A DNA stretch of 64,000 nucleotides from Paenibacillus sp. CF384 (GTDB lineage Bacteria > Bacillota > Bacilli > Paenibacillales > Paenibacillaceae), in the NCBI RefSeq assembly GCF_900106745.1, contig NZ_FNNV01000002.1, positions 124,001-188,000 of the forward strand. Direction: 5' to 3'. A program made the position numbers and the translations under genes. The notes beneath the pieces were generated by a model, which was not told the DNA's origin, made no database searches, and saw only the letters and a program-made list of their open reading frames with translations. Every line of letters begins with the position of its first letter. Within the stretch, counting starts at the first letter, position 1. Below are positions 26,625 through 35,218 of the stretch, one piece after another.

Positions 26625-26793
26625 AGCCCCCTACCCAAGCGACCTAGTTTGTACGCAGTAAGCGGGATAGCCGCATTCTACGGTAGAAGACATTGCGAGA
26701 AAGTATTCACTAGGCCAGTATCAGTGACAACACGGCGAAATGCTTGGAGATGTGGTAATAACAGTAGGGATATTATTATCGAACAATTAAATA
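26625..26793. other. Non-coding gap between arrays D and B
   Basis: About 170 bp with no gene, hairpin or repeat that I can support. Positions where a further element would fall by the 51/62 rule (26653 and 26735) show no recognisable palindrome. Confidence 0.5.
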
Positions 26794-26980
26794 AATGCTG
26801 CAAATTGTGCAACATTTTATTGTCGATAAGGAGCTTGAGGCAGGATTGTTGCATTATATGCAACATTTTCTTTTCAAATCGCCCTATGAGCGTCAATCTG
26901 CGCTGGAATGTTGCATTTTGTGCAACAATAGATAAGATTTCCGTCTCAGTGGGGACAAATGTTGCATTTCCTGCAACATT
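26794..26980. repeat. Palindrome array B: four GTTGCA-N5-TGCAAC elements, spacing 51/62/51
   Basis: Cores at 26797-26813, 26848-26864, 26910-26926 and 26961-26977, with gaps of 34, 45 and 34 bp: exactly the geometry of array A. Three cores start with GTTGCA and one with GCTGCA; loops are AATTG, TTATA, TTTTG and TTTCC. All right arms are TGCAAC. Gap sequences are unrelated to those in arrays A and C. The array ends 119 bp after the MFS transporter stop (27096), on the 3' side of that gene. Confidence 0.92.
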
Positions 26981-27095
26981 TGCCCGGCCCCACGGCAATC
27001 GGCTGTCCCGTCGGAACGGAACGCGACGTACGCGACGTTCCTCCCCGTCCCAGCCAGCCACCACTTACCTACGGGACTAAAGTATTACAACATTC

Positions 27096-28391
27096 TCACT
27101 CCATCAAAGTCGTCTGCTCTTCACTGCGCTCCGCTCGAAACACGATCGGCCCTACAGTAAGCGCAAGCAGCAAAAGTGCTGCTCCTGTAATCAGGGAGAT
27201 GCCATAGCTTTGCAGCCAGTACGGGCTGTCCTCGATTTGCTTATACACCCAGCCGCCGAAGAGCGGCCCGATAAATCCTGTCACGCCTGTAAGCGCGGAG
27301 AATACCGCAACATACATCGGTCGATCAGACTTAGGCGTATCGCCGATAATAAAGTTAAAGACAAGCAAATTGTAGCCGCCAAGCCCTGCACCAAGCGCGA
27401 TATTAACGATGGTCAGGACAAGCAGGACGGGCATGATTTCTATCCCTACCCAGAGGACGCAGGACGCGGCAATAATCGGCAGCGCCCACAGCAGCAGCGT
27501 CCGCGAGTCAAATCTACTATTGAGATTGCCCCAATAATAGTAGCTGAACATCGTCGTCAGCATCTGAACCGTCGTGAGTACCGTAATGCCCCACTTGCTG
27601 ATATGCAGCGTCTCTAGCATTACATACGAGAATAACGGGACGACCGCATTTTGCAGCAAAATAAACACCGCAATGAATATCGTCGCTTTCATATAACCTT
27701 TATCTCTAAGAGGTTTAAGGAAGAGTGCTGCCGAGCTCGATGCTGCTGATTTCTCGAACGGTGGATTCGGATAACGCCACAGCTCCAGCCCGTTCCATAC
27801 CGCGCATAATGCACTAACAATGTAAAGAACGGCAAATCCGGTCTCTGCATTCATTCGTTCCAGGATCTGACCGCCAACAAGCAGCGTTATACTGCCAACG
27901 GCCCAATGGATGGTGTTTCGAATGCCAAAATATCTTCCGCGCACTTGCGCCGGCACCATATCGGCAACGATCGAGGTCCAGAAGACAGCACTGGTAGAAG
28001 CGCAGATAAAAGAGATGAGAAATAAACCGATGAAGACCTCAACCTGGAGTCCTTTCGAAACGAAGAACGGAATAAGCCCGGTTGCAACCCAGAAAAGTCG
28101 ATGGACCGTACCGAATATCGTGAGGAGCAATTTGCGATTATTTAACCGCTGCATGTAGAAAGCCGCCAACAGCTGCACAAGATTGGCAAGCGCCGGAATC
28201 GCCATGACCAGCCCGACATCCGATGCCGAGCCACCCAAGTATACAACATAAATCGTTAAGATTGGACCGCCAAGCAGGTTCGCAATAATGACAGCCGGTA
28301 TGCCTTCCATGATGGAAGTCAACAACCCTCTGCGCTGATCGGACATTTGCTTTCGGCGAAATACAGACATTAAGTGATTCCAGAAATTCAT
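27096..28391 (-). CDS. MFS transporter
   Basis: 431 residues; the ATG at 28391 has GAGGGAG 8 nt upstream, and the frame extending to 28418 lacks such a site. Twelve hydrophobic helices are visible, with the loop 2-3 motif (YMQRLNNRKLLLTIFGTVHR) of the major facilitator family and RGRYFGIRNTIHW in the central loop. It resembles the group of uncharacterised bacterial MFS exporters often found in Paenibacillus. Substrate unknown. Palindrome arrays B and D follow its 3' end. Confidence 0.85.
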   Translation of the reverse strand: MNFWNHLMSVFRRKQMSDQRRGLLTSIMEGIPAVIIANLLGGPILTIYVVYLGGSASDVGLVMAIPALANLVQLLAAFYMQRLNNRKLLLTIFGTVHRLFWVATGLIPFFVSKGLQVEVFIGLFLISFICASTSAVFWTSIVADMVPAQVRGRYFGIRNTIHWAVGSITLLVGGQILERMNAETGFAVLYIVSALCAVWNGLELWRYPNPPFEKSAASSSAALFLKPLRDKGYMKATIFIAVFILLQNAVVPLFSYVMLETLHISKWGITVLTTVQMLTTMFSYYYWGNLNSRFDSRTLLLWALPIIAASCVLWVGIEIMPVLLVLTIVNIALGAGLGGYNLLVFNFIIGDTPKSDRPMYVAVFSALTGVTGFIGPLFGGWVYKQIEDSPYWLQSYGISLITGAALLLLALTVGPIVFRAERSEEQTTLME

Positions 28392-28447
28392 GCGGTTATC
28401 TCCCTCGTGATGTTCCACCTATGAATGGCCGCGCTACTAATAAAGAT

Positions 28448-29983
28448 TTAAACGAGCAGTTCGCCAAGTGTGCGCACCATGACACCTGTACCGCCTTTAA
28501 CTTCCCATGAACGATCCCGCTCCAGCCATGCTGTACCGCCAATATCCAAATGCACCCATGGCTTCTCCTCTGCGAAGGCGCCGATGAACAACCCGCCGAT
28601 GCTCGCGCCACCGTATCGTCCGCCGCCATTCTTCATATCCGCAGCATCGCTGTCCAGCTGCTTGCGGAATTCCGGGAATGCAGGCATCGGCCAAATGCGT
28701 TCGCCTGCTCGCTTGGAAGCGAGAATAACCTGCTGCTGAAGCGTCTCATCATTCGTGACGGCACCTGTAGCAACATCCCCCAGTGCTACCATAACCGCAC
28801 CGGTTAAGGTCGCAACGTCAATCAATTTGGTTGCGCCGCGGCGGATTGCTGTTGTGAGTCCATCCGCAAGAACGAGCCGTCCTTCAGCATCGGTATTCAC
28901 GATCTCAACTGTGGTGCCGTTCATCATCGTGAGCACATCGCCCGGCTTCATCGCACGATCGGAAGGCATATTCTCCGCGGTTGGAATGACAATGACCGCG
29001 TTGAGCTTCGGCCGCAGCTCACCTAGAATACGAACCAAACCCAGTACGGCAGAAGCCCCGCCCATATCGGAAATCATCTCTTCCATCCCAAGGCCCTTCT
29101 TCAAGGAAATCCCGCCTGTATCGAACGTGATACCTTTGCCGATGATGCCCCATTTGTCCTCGTCCCCCGGAGCGCCTTCATACTGAATAACAATCATGCG
29201 CGGCGGGTTAATACTTCCTTTGCCAACGCCGATAAGTCCACCCATGCCGAGCTTCTCACAGGTCTGTTCATCCATAATTTCGACATCGAGACTGTAGGCT
29301 TGCGCCAGCGTCCGTGCTTCGTTTGCCAGCACTTCCGGTGTCAACGTGTTACCCGGTAAGTTGGTCAAATCCCGAGCAAACACAACGGACTCTGCGAATA
29401 CGACACCGCGGCGGATACCGCTCTCCCATTGTTCCGCTGCTGCTGCAGCCAGCGGCTCCGGCAATGCCTGTGTCCCTGTGAACGCTACTTTACGCACAAG
29501 CGACTGTCTGCGATTATCAATTTTCTTCGCCGTCTTACGTGTGAATAAACCAAGAATATAACCTTCCGTCATTGCCTGCGCAGCTTGACACACCGTAAAC
29601 ACGGGCGTTCCGATGGCCAGCACTTGAGGCAGCAGCTGCTGCACGCTCACGGCCTTTAATCGTTTAGCCGCTTTAGCCGCAGTGGCTGCCGCGTCTCGCA
29701 GTCCGTCAACCGTGAGATGGTCCTGCGAAGAAATCCCAACGAAGATGACATGCGACTCCGGCCGCAGCCCTAACGTTGGCAGCACCAGCGTTTCACGGAG
29801 ATCGCCCTTGAAAAGCTCTTTCTCCACATGCTTCCGCAGCGCCTCATCGAGCTGTGGATGGATGCCCGCTACCGCCCCTCCGGGCTGCTTTAGTTCTTCT
29901 TTACTGATGAAGGATACGACAACATCGGCCGCATCTACCTCATTCCGCGCGCTCTTCGTCTCATATATAAATGTAATGCTCAT
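28448..29983 (-). CDS. pepA: Leucyl aminopeptidase (M17)
   Basis: 511 residues, the usual size. The catalytic C-terminal domain carries the M17 motifs: GKGITFDTGGISLK (metal and catalytic Lys region), the signature NTDAEGRLVLAD and GGASAVLG. The N-terminal 160 residues form the regulatory domain. It is a cytosolic hexameric metallo-aminopeptidase that removes N-terminal Leu and other residues during peptide turnover. It is a single gene between the MFS transporter and the sensor kinase. Confidence 0.96.
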   Translation of the reverse strand: MSITFIYETKSARNEVDAADVVVSFISKEELKQPGGAVAGIHPQLDEALRKHVEKELFKGDLRETLVLPTLGLRPESHVIFVGISSQDHLTVDGLRDAAATAAKAAKRLKAVSVQQLLPQVLAIGTPVFTVCQAAQAMTEGYILGLFTRKTAKKIDNRRQSLVRKVAFTGTQALPEPLAAAAAEQWESGIRRGVVFAESVVFARDLTNLPGNTLTPEVLANEARTLAQAYSLDVEIMDEQTCEKLGMGGLIGVGKGSINPPRMIVIQYEGAPGDEDKWGIIGKGITFDTGGISLKKGLGMEEMISDMGGASAVLGLVRILGELRPKLNAVIVIPTAENMPSDRAMKPGDVLTMMNGTTVEIVNTDAEGRLVLADGLTTAIRRGATKLIDVATLTGAVMVALGDVATGAVTNDETLQQQVILASKRAGERIWPMPAFPEFRKQLDSDAADMKNGGGRYGGASIGGLFIGAFAEEKPWVHLDIGGTAWLERDRSWEVKGGTGVMVRTLGELLV

Positions 29984-30038
29984 CGTGTGTGAACAACTCC
30001 TGTCTTGAAACTCGTATGCTGCACAAAGCTAATCAACA

Positions 30039-30070
30039 CAAAAAAACCGGGTTTCCCCGATTTCCTGGTT
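30039..30070 (-). terminator. Terminator after the RsbU-N/PAS sensor kinase
   Basis: On the minus strand a CGGG-GAAA-CCCG hairpin within a longer AACC/GGTT stem is followed by seven T. It lies about 90 bp after the kinase stop at 30162. Confidence 0.75.
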
Positions 30071-30161
30071 CGTCCTTGTCATGCAGCTCTGAGGCAAGCA
30101 TAATCAGCCTCTGCAAGACAACTTCTGCAATTAACACGGGTTATACCCCGATTCTAATCCT

Positions 30162-31535
30162 TTATTCCGCCAATGGCAAATAGATATTAAACTCCGTACC
30201 TTCGCCGCTGCTGCTCGAAACGCGGATCTTCCCGCCATGGTTGCGGACGATGCGGTAGCTGACCGAAAGGCCAAGCCCGGTACCTGCTGCTTTCGTCGTG
30301 AAGAAGGGGTCGAACAGCTTGGATTTGGTGACCACATCCATACCTTTCCCATTATCGCGGATCGTAATTTCGGCGTCTTTGCCATCTCGCCTCGTAATAA
30401 TGTCAATTCGGCCGCTTCGATCGCTGCCCATTTCCTCGATGGCTTCCATGGCATTGCGTACGATATTCAAAATAACTTGCTTGACCTGCTTCACATCAAT
30501 GGAGGTGGAGAGATCCTCATCATACGTTTCCAGATGAATTTGGCAGCCCTTCATAAGCGCCTCGCTGTCGGATAGGAGAATGACTTCTTTCAGTAACGAA
30601 TTAATAAGCACCTTCTGCTTCATCGGGGCAGACGGCTTCGAAGAGTTTAAGAACTCATATATAATATCGTTGGCGCGATCGATTTCAGTCAAGATGATGC
30701 GGGAATATTCTTCTTTCCCTAACTGGGTGAGGTGAGGCTTCAAGAGTTGGATAAAACCACGGATGGAAGTAAGAGGGTTGCGAATTTCGTGCGCGATCGC
30801 TGCAGCGATCTTACCCAGCATCGCCAGCTTATCGTTCTGATAAGCCGATTGTTCAATCTGCTTGTATTCTGTGACATCCTTGACACTGAATAAATAATCA
30901 CCGTCCAGCTGGTCCCCATACGTAACGGTTACGAGCAGGAAGCGACCGTTCACATCTTGGAATTCCAAGTAACGGCTTCTTCGCAGAAACATTTCTTTGT
31001 AGAGCCTGAGAATAATGCGCTTCTTGCTCCGGCTAAGCTGATTATGCCATAGGATATCGGTCAAATTGCAACCGATTAATGTTTTGCGGGGAATGTCGAG
31101 CAGCTTGGCCATCTGAACATTGATAAAGGAGACAATCCCATCGCTATCCAGAATCGCAATGCCGCTGTCCATATGCTGCAGTACATTCTCATACTTGTTC
31201 TTCACCATACGGAATGAACGGTGCGAGCTGAGCAGCATGTCCCGCATCTCGCTAAAGCGCTGCTCCGGCGTTTGCTCCGGCTGGAGTCGGAATCGGAAAG
31301 CAACCATTAACTCAATCAGAAAAATAAACGACCGGCTGTACAGCTGGAGCGCTTCCTCTGATTCGACGTTGGCAACGAGCATTTGCATCGATTCTTCATG
31401 AATCGCAATAATATCCTCCGGATGAATGCCGTGAAGCTGCTTGCCGATTTCAGTCGCTTCAAAAAGCGATGCCTCGCTGCCGCTTCGAATATATTCAGCA
31501 AGCGCCGGGAAATATCGCTTTCGAATGGCTTGCAT
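30162..31535 (-). CDS. PAS-domain sensor histidine kinase with RsbU-N-like N-terminal domain
   Basis: 457 residues. The ATG at 31535 has GGAG 7 nt upstream, and that site sits in the end of the preceding gene. The first 90 residues (YFPALAEYIRSGSEASLFEA, HGIHPEDIIAIHEESM) look like the N-terminal domain of RsbU-type phosphatases, which binds RsbT. A PAS domain follows (MDSGIAILDSDGIVSFINVQ), then HisKA with the phospho-His in AAAIAHEIRNPLTSIRGF and HATPase_c (NIVRNAMEAIEE, DNGKGM, GTGLGLSV). No transmembrane helix is seen, so it is cytoplasmic. The preceding gene encodes an RsbT-like protein, which suggests that input comes through an RsbT/RsbU-N contact. No response regulator is adjacent. 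Confidence 0.87.
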   Translation of the reverse strand: MQAIRKRYFPALAEYIRSGSEASLFEATEIGKQLHGIHPEDIIAIHEESMQMLVANVESEEALQLYSRSFIFLIELMVAFRFRLQPEQTPEQRFSEMRDMLLSSHRSFRMVKNKYENVLQHMDSGIAILDSDGIVSFINVQMAKLLDIPRKTLIGCNLTDILWHNQLSRSKKRIILRLYKEMFLRRSRYLEFQDVNGRFLLVTVTYGDQLDGDYLFSVKDVTEYKQIEQSAYQNDKLAMLGKIAAAIAHEIRNPLTSIRGFIQLLKPHLTQLGKEEYSRIILTEIDRANDIIYEFLNSSKPSAPMKQKVLINSLLKEVILLSDSEALMKGCQIHLETYDEDLSTSIDVKQVKQVILNIVRNAMEAIEEMGSDRSGRIDIITRRDGKDAEITIRDNGKGMDVVTKSKLFDPFFTTKAAGTGLGLSVSYRIVRNHGGKIRVSSSSGEGTEFNIYLPLAE

Positions 31536-31539
31536 GGAT

Positions 31540-31938
31540 TTACTCCTCTCCTGCTGCACAGTTCGGTGAATCCATGCGCAATGGAGTAACAATCCATTTA
31601 CGAAGCGTGATCATGGTTCCTCGCAACTGATCATGGGACAGCTCAATATCGTCTGCCAGTTTCTCAACCAACTGAAGTTGGATACGACTGGCTCCGCGAA
31701 AATGATCGAAAAGTCTGACTTCAATGCCGCTCGCGGCTTCCGCTTTTGACGTGCTGATTTGCCGAATGGTCATATGCCCCTTCTCCAAGAATGTAATGAG
31801 TTGAAGGGCTAGTTCGGATATCGTATACGCAATTACCGTCTGATCAACAAGACTGAAGCCGATCGCCTTCGCGATGTCTCTTCCTCTTTGCCTTGCCTTA
31901 ATCGCATCAGCCTTTACCCGAATATGGAGCATTTCCAC
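31540..31938 (-). CDS. RsbT-like protein with degenerate ATP-binding motifs
   Basis: 132 residues from GTG at 31938 (GGAGG 11 nt upstream). The first half aligns by eye with RsbT (ARQRGRDIAKAIGFSLVDQTVIAYTISELALQLITF). The expected DxGPG and GxGLGL nucleotide-binding motifs are not present in the second half (RLFDHFRGASRIQLQLVEKL). It may therefore be a partner-binding protein rather than an active kinase. Its stop is 4 bp before the start of the kinase carrying an RsbU-N-like domain, so the two products are made together. Confidence 0.65.
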   Translation of the reverse strand: MEMLHIRVKADAIKARQRGRDIAKAIGFSLVDQTVIAYTISELALQLITFLEKGHMTIRQISTSKAEAASGIEVRLFDHFRGASRIQLQLVEKLADDIELSHDQLRGTMITLRKWIVTPLRMDSPNCAAGEE

Positions 31939-32079
31939 GTTTATTCTCGCCTCCGCACATCAAAAAATTGCTTTCTTTATGCAGGTTCCGAGTCTGAGAT
32001 CGCTTACAATAATCATAGTTATGATGTCCATTTTCTGTCAACAGGAGATCCTGTCGAATCATACCGAATCTAAGTAGTA

Positions 32080-32113
32080 CGAAAGGCGCAGCTCTGATGC
32101 CTGCGCCTTCCGT
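32080..32113 (-). terminator. Hairpin after rsgI
   Basis: GAAAGGCGCAG and CTGCGCCTTCC arms around a 9-nt loop; on the minus strand the hairpin is followed by GTACTACTTA, which has few T. A probable but weak terminator 10 bp after the rsgI stop. Confidence 0.55.
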
Positions 32114-32122
32114 GGTCCTATG

Positions 32123-33697
32123 CTAATTCTGTTTTCCTTGTCCGCGGCCGTTCTTCCACTCGTTATTGCCCCTGCCGTTGCTGTCTTTTCCTTGATTGCG
32201 ATCATTATCATGCTTATTGTCTTTGTTATTGTTGTTCTTATTGTCTTTGTTATCCGCTTTGTTATCGGCTTTATTATTGTTCTTGCGATCGTCCTGCTTC
32301 TTATCATCGTCAGAAACGCCATTATGACGACCATCGGAAGTGTTTTTCACTTCGCCTTGGCCGCCTCTTTGGTCGTTGCTGCGATCATCGTTCTTGCGAT
32401 CGTCAACGTTTGGCTTATTGTCGCTTTTTCCTTGGTCATCATCACGACTGTGGTCTTTGGGTTTGTCATCCTTCTGAATGACATTCCCCTTCTGAGGCGG
32501 GTTCTGAGTTGGAGCTCCGACTTTAATGCCTCCACCTGAGAAATGATTCCCGTGATTCCAGCCTTTGTTGATGATTTTGTTATCCTCTTTGCCGTTGCCT
32601 TTATAGTTACTTTTGTTATTGTTTTTATTGTTTCCTTTGTTATCGTCCTTCTTGGTCTCCGCGCTAATGACCTTGCCTATGCCAATGTTCGCGTGACCCT
32701 TGTTATTGTTCGATCCTGATTTGTTATCAGAACCCGAATGATTGCCGCGGTGATCGTCGTTCTTCTTATCCCGCTTCTCTTGCTCTTTCTTCAGCAGCTC
32801 TCTTAACTGCTCTCTCTGCTGCTCCCATGACTGCTTCGCCGGAGTAGTAGTCGATTGTTCCGTCTTTCTCACCGTATCCCCTTGCTCTTGATCGTTCTTC
32901 GCAACAGTAGGCGCCGGCTTGTTGTTCTCGTTAATGACCGCTTTTACGCCGCCCCATGGTTTCGCTGTCTTGTGAATCGACTGCGTCTTCAACTGCTCAA
33001 TCGACACCTTATGGCCCTGCTTCTTCGCCATGAGGTAGAAGGCCAGCTTGCCCGCAGACAGACCATCCTGCTTCGCCTCTTCCCGAATCTCTTCGGGCGC
33101 TGAAATTTTGGTCACTTCGACCTTCAAATTGCGGCCTTTGTCCGTCTTCGAAAGCGACTTGCGCACGGCCGCATCCATATGCGTCGTTACCGTATTCTCG
33201 TACTCCGACACTGCCGGATTGGCCACCAGTACGCTTGTAATGATGACGTCGCCTTCACCGCTGTTCAGATACGGGCCGGCACTGATTCGATCCATAATGG
33301 CTTCCGTAACTTGCTCAAGCGTAAGCCCTTTATACGTCAAACCTTCCGTAACATCCTTGCCATCACTATTGATTGCGCGCAGCTCTTCCACATGCTCATC
33401 TTCCGTGATGCCAAGCTCGATACTTGGATTCACATCCATCGTCAGATAAGCGACAACCTGCGGTCCCTTATTCAGTTGATTTAGCAGAAACGGAACAAAG
33501 AGGAGAAGCAGAATCGCTGCTGCACCTGCACTAAAGCTGTACAATTTACGCGGCTGGGCGAATCTTCGCTGCTCGGTGAAGCTAAACTCTTCGCCGATTT
33601 GCGGCTTCCGGCTTGTCGGCACCTTGCGGAATTGCCCATCCGGCATTAGTAGAATGACGTATTTCTGGCCTGTTTCCATCACAATTCCACGACTCAT
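32123..33697 (-). CDS. rsgI: RsgI-type anti-sigma factor with a long disordered tail
   Basis: 524 residues. Residues 1-50 form the cytoplasmic RsgI-N anti-sigma domain (GIVMETGQKYVILLMPDGQF). One transmembrane helix lies near residues 55-75 (AGAAAILLLLFVPFLLN), followed by the conserved extracytoplasmic region (YLTMDVNPSIELGI). The last 200 or more residues are extremely rich in Asn, Asp and Lys, without the carbohydrate-binding module found in some clostridial RsgI proteins. It overlaps sigI by 4 bp. It holds SigI at the membrane and releases it on an envelope or heat signal. Confidence 0.92.
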   Translation of the reverse strand: MSRGIVMETGQKYVILLMPDGQFRKVPTSRKPQIGEEFSFTEQRRFAQPRKLYSFSAGAAAILLLLFVPFLLNQLNKGPQVVAYLTMDVNPSIELGITEDEHVEELRAINSDGKDVTEGLTYKGLTLEQVTEAIMDRISAGPYLNSGEGDVIITSVLVANPAVSEYENTVTTHMDAAVRKSLSKTDKGRNLKVEVTKISAPEEIREEAKQDGLSAGKLAFYLMAKKQGHKVSIEQLKTQSIHKTAKPWGGVKAVINENNKPAPTVAKNDQEQGDTVRKTEQSTTTPAKQSWEQQREQLRELLKKEQEKRDKKNDDHRGNHSGSDNKSGSNNNKGHANIGIGKVISAETKKDDNKGNNKNNNKSNYKGNGKEDNKIINKGWNHGNHFSGGGIKVGAPTQNPPQKGNVIQKDDKPKDHSRDDDQGKSDNKPNVDDRKNDDRSNDQRGGQGEVKNTSDGRHNGVSDDDKKQDDRKNNNKADNKADNKDNKNNNNKDNKHDNDRNQGKDSNGRGNNEWKNGRGQGKQN

Positions 33698-34515
33698 GCT
33701 CTCACTCCTTTCACCTGGGGTTGTTCCTGCTGTGGTGGCTCATGGGGCTGTATATATTCCTGCAGGTAAGGATAATCACCGTTATGTAGTAGAGCAATGG
33801 CAATTATGTATTTACGATTTCGCTCGATCGTTTTGCGAGACACGCCTGCCATTTCGCATAATTCTTTAATGGGAAGCTTCTGCTTCGTCTCCATCATTTC
33901 GTAGAGCTCCGGTGCGTTTGCGAGCAGCTTACTGATCGAGATCAGCAGCACCTTTGAATCGGAGTGCTTCGGTGATAGATCCGGCAGCTCGCCAAACGAG
34001 ATGCCAAACTGCTTGAGCCGAATATCGTACTCGCTGATTTCAAGGCGCCTGGCCTCCACATCCTGCGATACGGAGTAGCGCTGCAGTGCTTCCTTCATCT
34101 CTATAGGATTGACGGTCATTTCTTCCTCGTCATCCTGGTCAAAGGCGCTGTATGGAACAGTGCCGGCATGCCTTTGTTCTTTTCGCACATAGTCAATAAG
34201 CCTGCGCCGAATAACCGTTTCGGCAAAGCCGAGAAACGATTTTCCTGCCTGACTTGAGAATTGTTCTACCGCTTCGTCGAAAGCAGCCAGCGCAATGCTG
34301 AACTCATCCGAACGAGTAGGATCTATGTATCTCTTGCAGAATCGACTTGTCACCTTCGCAATATACGGCTTATACGACGCGATAAAATCATTCCGCGAAG
34401 CTTCACCGCTGCGAATCATCTCCACCATATCTTCCGGAGTGATCTTGGTATCTAAGGTGACAGCGGACGTATCGGGCTTACCGCCAAAAATCCGTTTGAA
34501 CAGAACAAGTAACAA
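33694..34515 (-). CDS. sigI: RNA polymerase sigma-I factor
   Basis: 273 residues from TTG at 34515, which has AGGTGGAG at good spacing; a GTG at 34530 in the same frame has no clear site. Region 2 (SYKPYIAKVTSRFCKRYIDP, DEFSIALAAFDEAVEQF, RRRLIDYVRKEQRH) and the SigI-type C-terminal domain with an HTH (LPIKELCEMAGVSRKTIERN) are clear. SigI directs envelope and heat-stress genes and, in cellulolytic relatives, glycosidase genes. It is followed by its anti-sigma partner rsgI in an autoregulated operon. Confidence 0.93.
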   Translation of the reverse strand: MLLVLFKRIFGGKPDTSAVTLDTKITPEDMVEMIRSGEASRNDFIASYKPYIAKVTSRFCKRYIDPTRSDEFSIALAAFDEAVEQFSSQAGKSFLGFAETVIRRRLIDYVRKEQRHAGTVPYSAFDQDDEEEMTVNPIEMKEALQRYSVSQDVEARRLEISEYDIRLKQFGISFGELPDLSPKHSDSKVLLISISKLLANAPELYEMMETKQKLPIKELCEMAGVSRKTIERNRKYIIAIALLHNGDYPYLQEYIQPHEPPQQEQPQVKGVRA

Positions 34516-34534
34516 ACCGCTCCACCTCACATTT

Positions 34535-34577
34535 ACATTTTTCGTGATGTCCCTTTAGCTTGAGGGGGTCGAACATA
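34535..34577 (-). promoter_or_regulatory. Candidate SigI-dependent promoter of sigI-rsgI
   Basis: On the minus strand GACCCCC is followed 19 nt later by CGAAAAAT. B. subtilis SigI promoters are described with ACCCCC and CGAA boxes. Position upstream of sigI fits autoregulation, but the spacing may be too long. Confidence 0.35.
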
Positions 34578-34591
34578 GGGGTATATAAAAG

Positions 34592-34616
34592 AAAAAGCCT
34601 CCTTCGTCAGGAGGCG
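34592..34616 (-). terminator. Terminator after the small Cys-containing protein gene
   Basis: The minus strand reads GCCTCC-TGACGAA-GGAGGC followed by five T, just after the stop at 34625. Confidence 0.88.
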
Positions 34617-34624
34617 TTGCGTTC

Positions 34625-35050
34625 TTAACAATATCCTTCGGAGGTTCGTCGCTGCAGTAGCTTATTACGCCGCTGGTTTAGTACGCCGAGCCGCTTTTTC
34701 AATTCCGCTTCCCAAGCCTCATCCGCGATTTGCTTCGCGAAGCTCAAGAGATCAAGTGCCATATCAATTTGATTCGTGACCACATCCATAGGGTCTTCGT
34801 TCTCATTGTTCACACAGTTCTCGAACAGTTCTTTATCTTCCTGCTCCACATATTCGATAAAGTCGACTTCCGATGCGCCGTCGCCGTGTGCATACTCCGC
34901 AAGAATCTCATATTCATTCTCAATCATGTGATGAATTTCAACGCGATGACATACTGGACAGAAAAGAATAGGAACATTATGAATATGCGTGCGAAAATGC
35001 TTCAGCGTGCCATTCGTGCCGATCATGCTTGCTCCACAGCAAAAGCTCAT
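34625..35050 (-). CDS. Small protein with Cys pairs (possible zinc ribbon), unknown function
   Basis: 141 residues from ATG at 35050, with AAGGAGGAG upstream. Two Cys pairs near the N-terminus (SFCCGAS and LFCPVCHRVE, about residues 3-4 and 32-35) suggest a zinc ribbon similar to YgiT-like fingers. The middle is very acidic (EYVEQEDKELFENC) and the C-terminus is helical and basic. No enzyme motif is visible. It lies between sigI-rsgI and the peroxiredoxin gene, each with its own terminator. Confidence 0.6.
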   Translation of the reverse strand: MSFCCGASMIGTNGTLKHFRTHIHNVPILFCPVCHRVEIHHMIENEYEILAEYAHGDGASEVDFIEYVEQEDKELFENCVNNENEDPMDVVTNQIDMALDLLSFAKQIADEAWEAELKKRLGVLNQRRNKLLQRRTSEGYC

Positions 35051-35165
35051 GTCAGTCTCCTCCTTAGCCTCCATTACCCTTCATCAATCACATCTGAAAC
35101 TTTGTATAACTTATTCGCGTCTCTGTGGCATAATTCCTGCTTTCCTGCGTTTCCAGAGTATAGAA

Positions 35166-35196
35166 AAACCCGAGGCCTCTTGAAGGTCTCGGGTTA
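35166..35196 (-). terminator. Terminator after the peroxiredoxin gene
   Basis: AACCCGAGACCTT and the complementary arm ending in CCTCGGGTT form a long stem; on the minus strand it is followed by a T-run. It lies about 20 bp beyond the stop at 35219. Confidence 0.88.
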
Positions 35197-35218
35197 ATCG
35201 TATGCAAGATGTCGATTC

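Noticed and set aside
26376..26980. CRISPR array (short palindromic repeats at regular distances)
   Set aside because: Spacing alternates 51 and 62 bp, repeats are degenerate with variable loops, gaps are partly repeated in array D, and no cas gene is nearby.
26649..27080. 143-codon and 128-codon frames across array B
   Set aside because: They consist of translated palindromes (repeated NVAF/CNIF-like words) and have no ribosome binding site.
32120..32539. Hydrophobic plus-strand frame opposite the rsgI tail
   Set aside because: Its Val/Ile-rich sequence is simply the reverse complement of the Asn/Asp/Lys-rich tail codons; no ribosome binding site.
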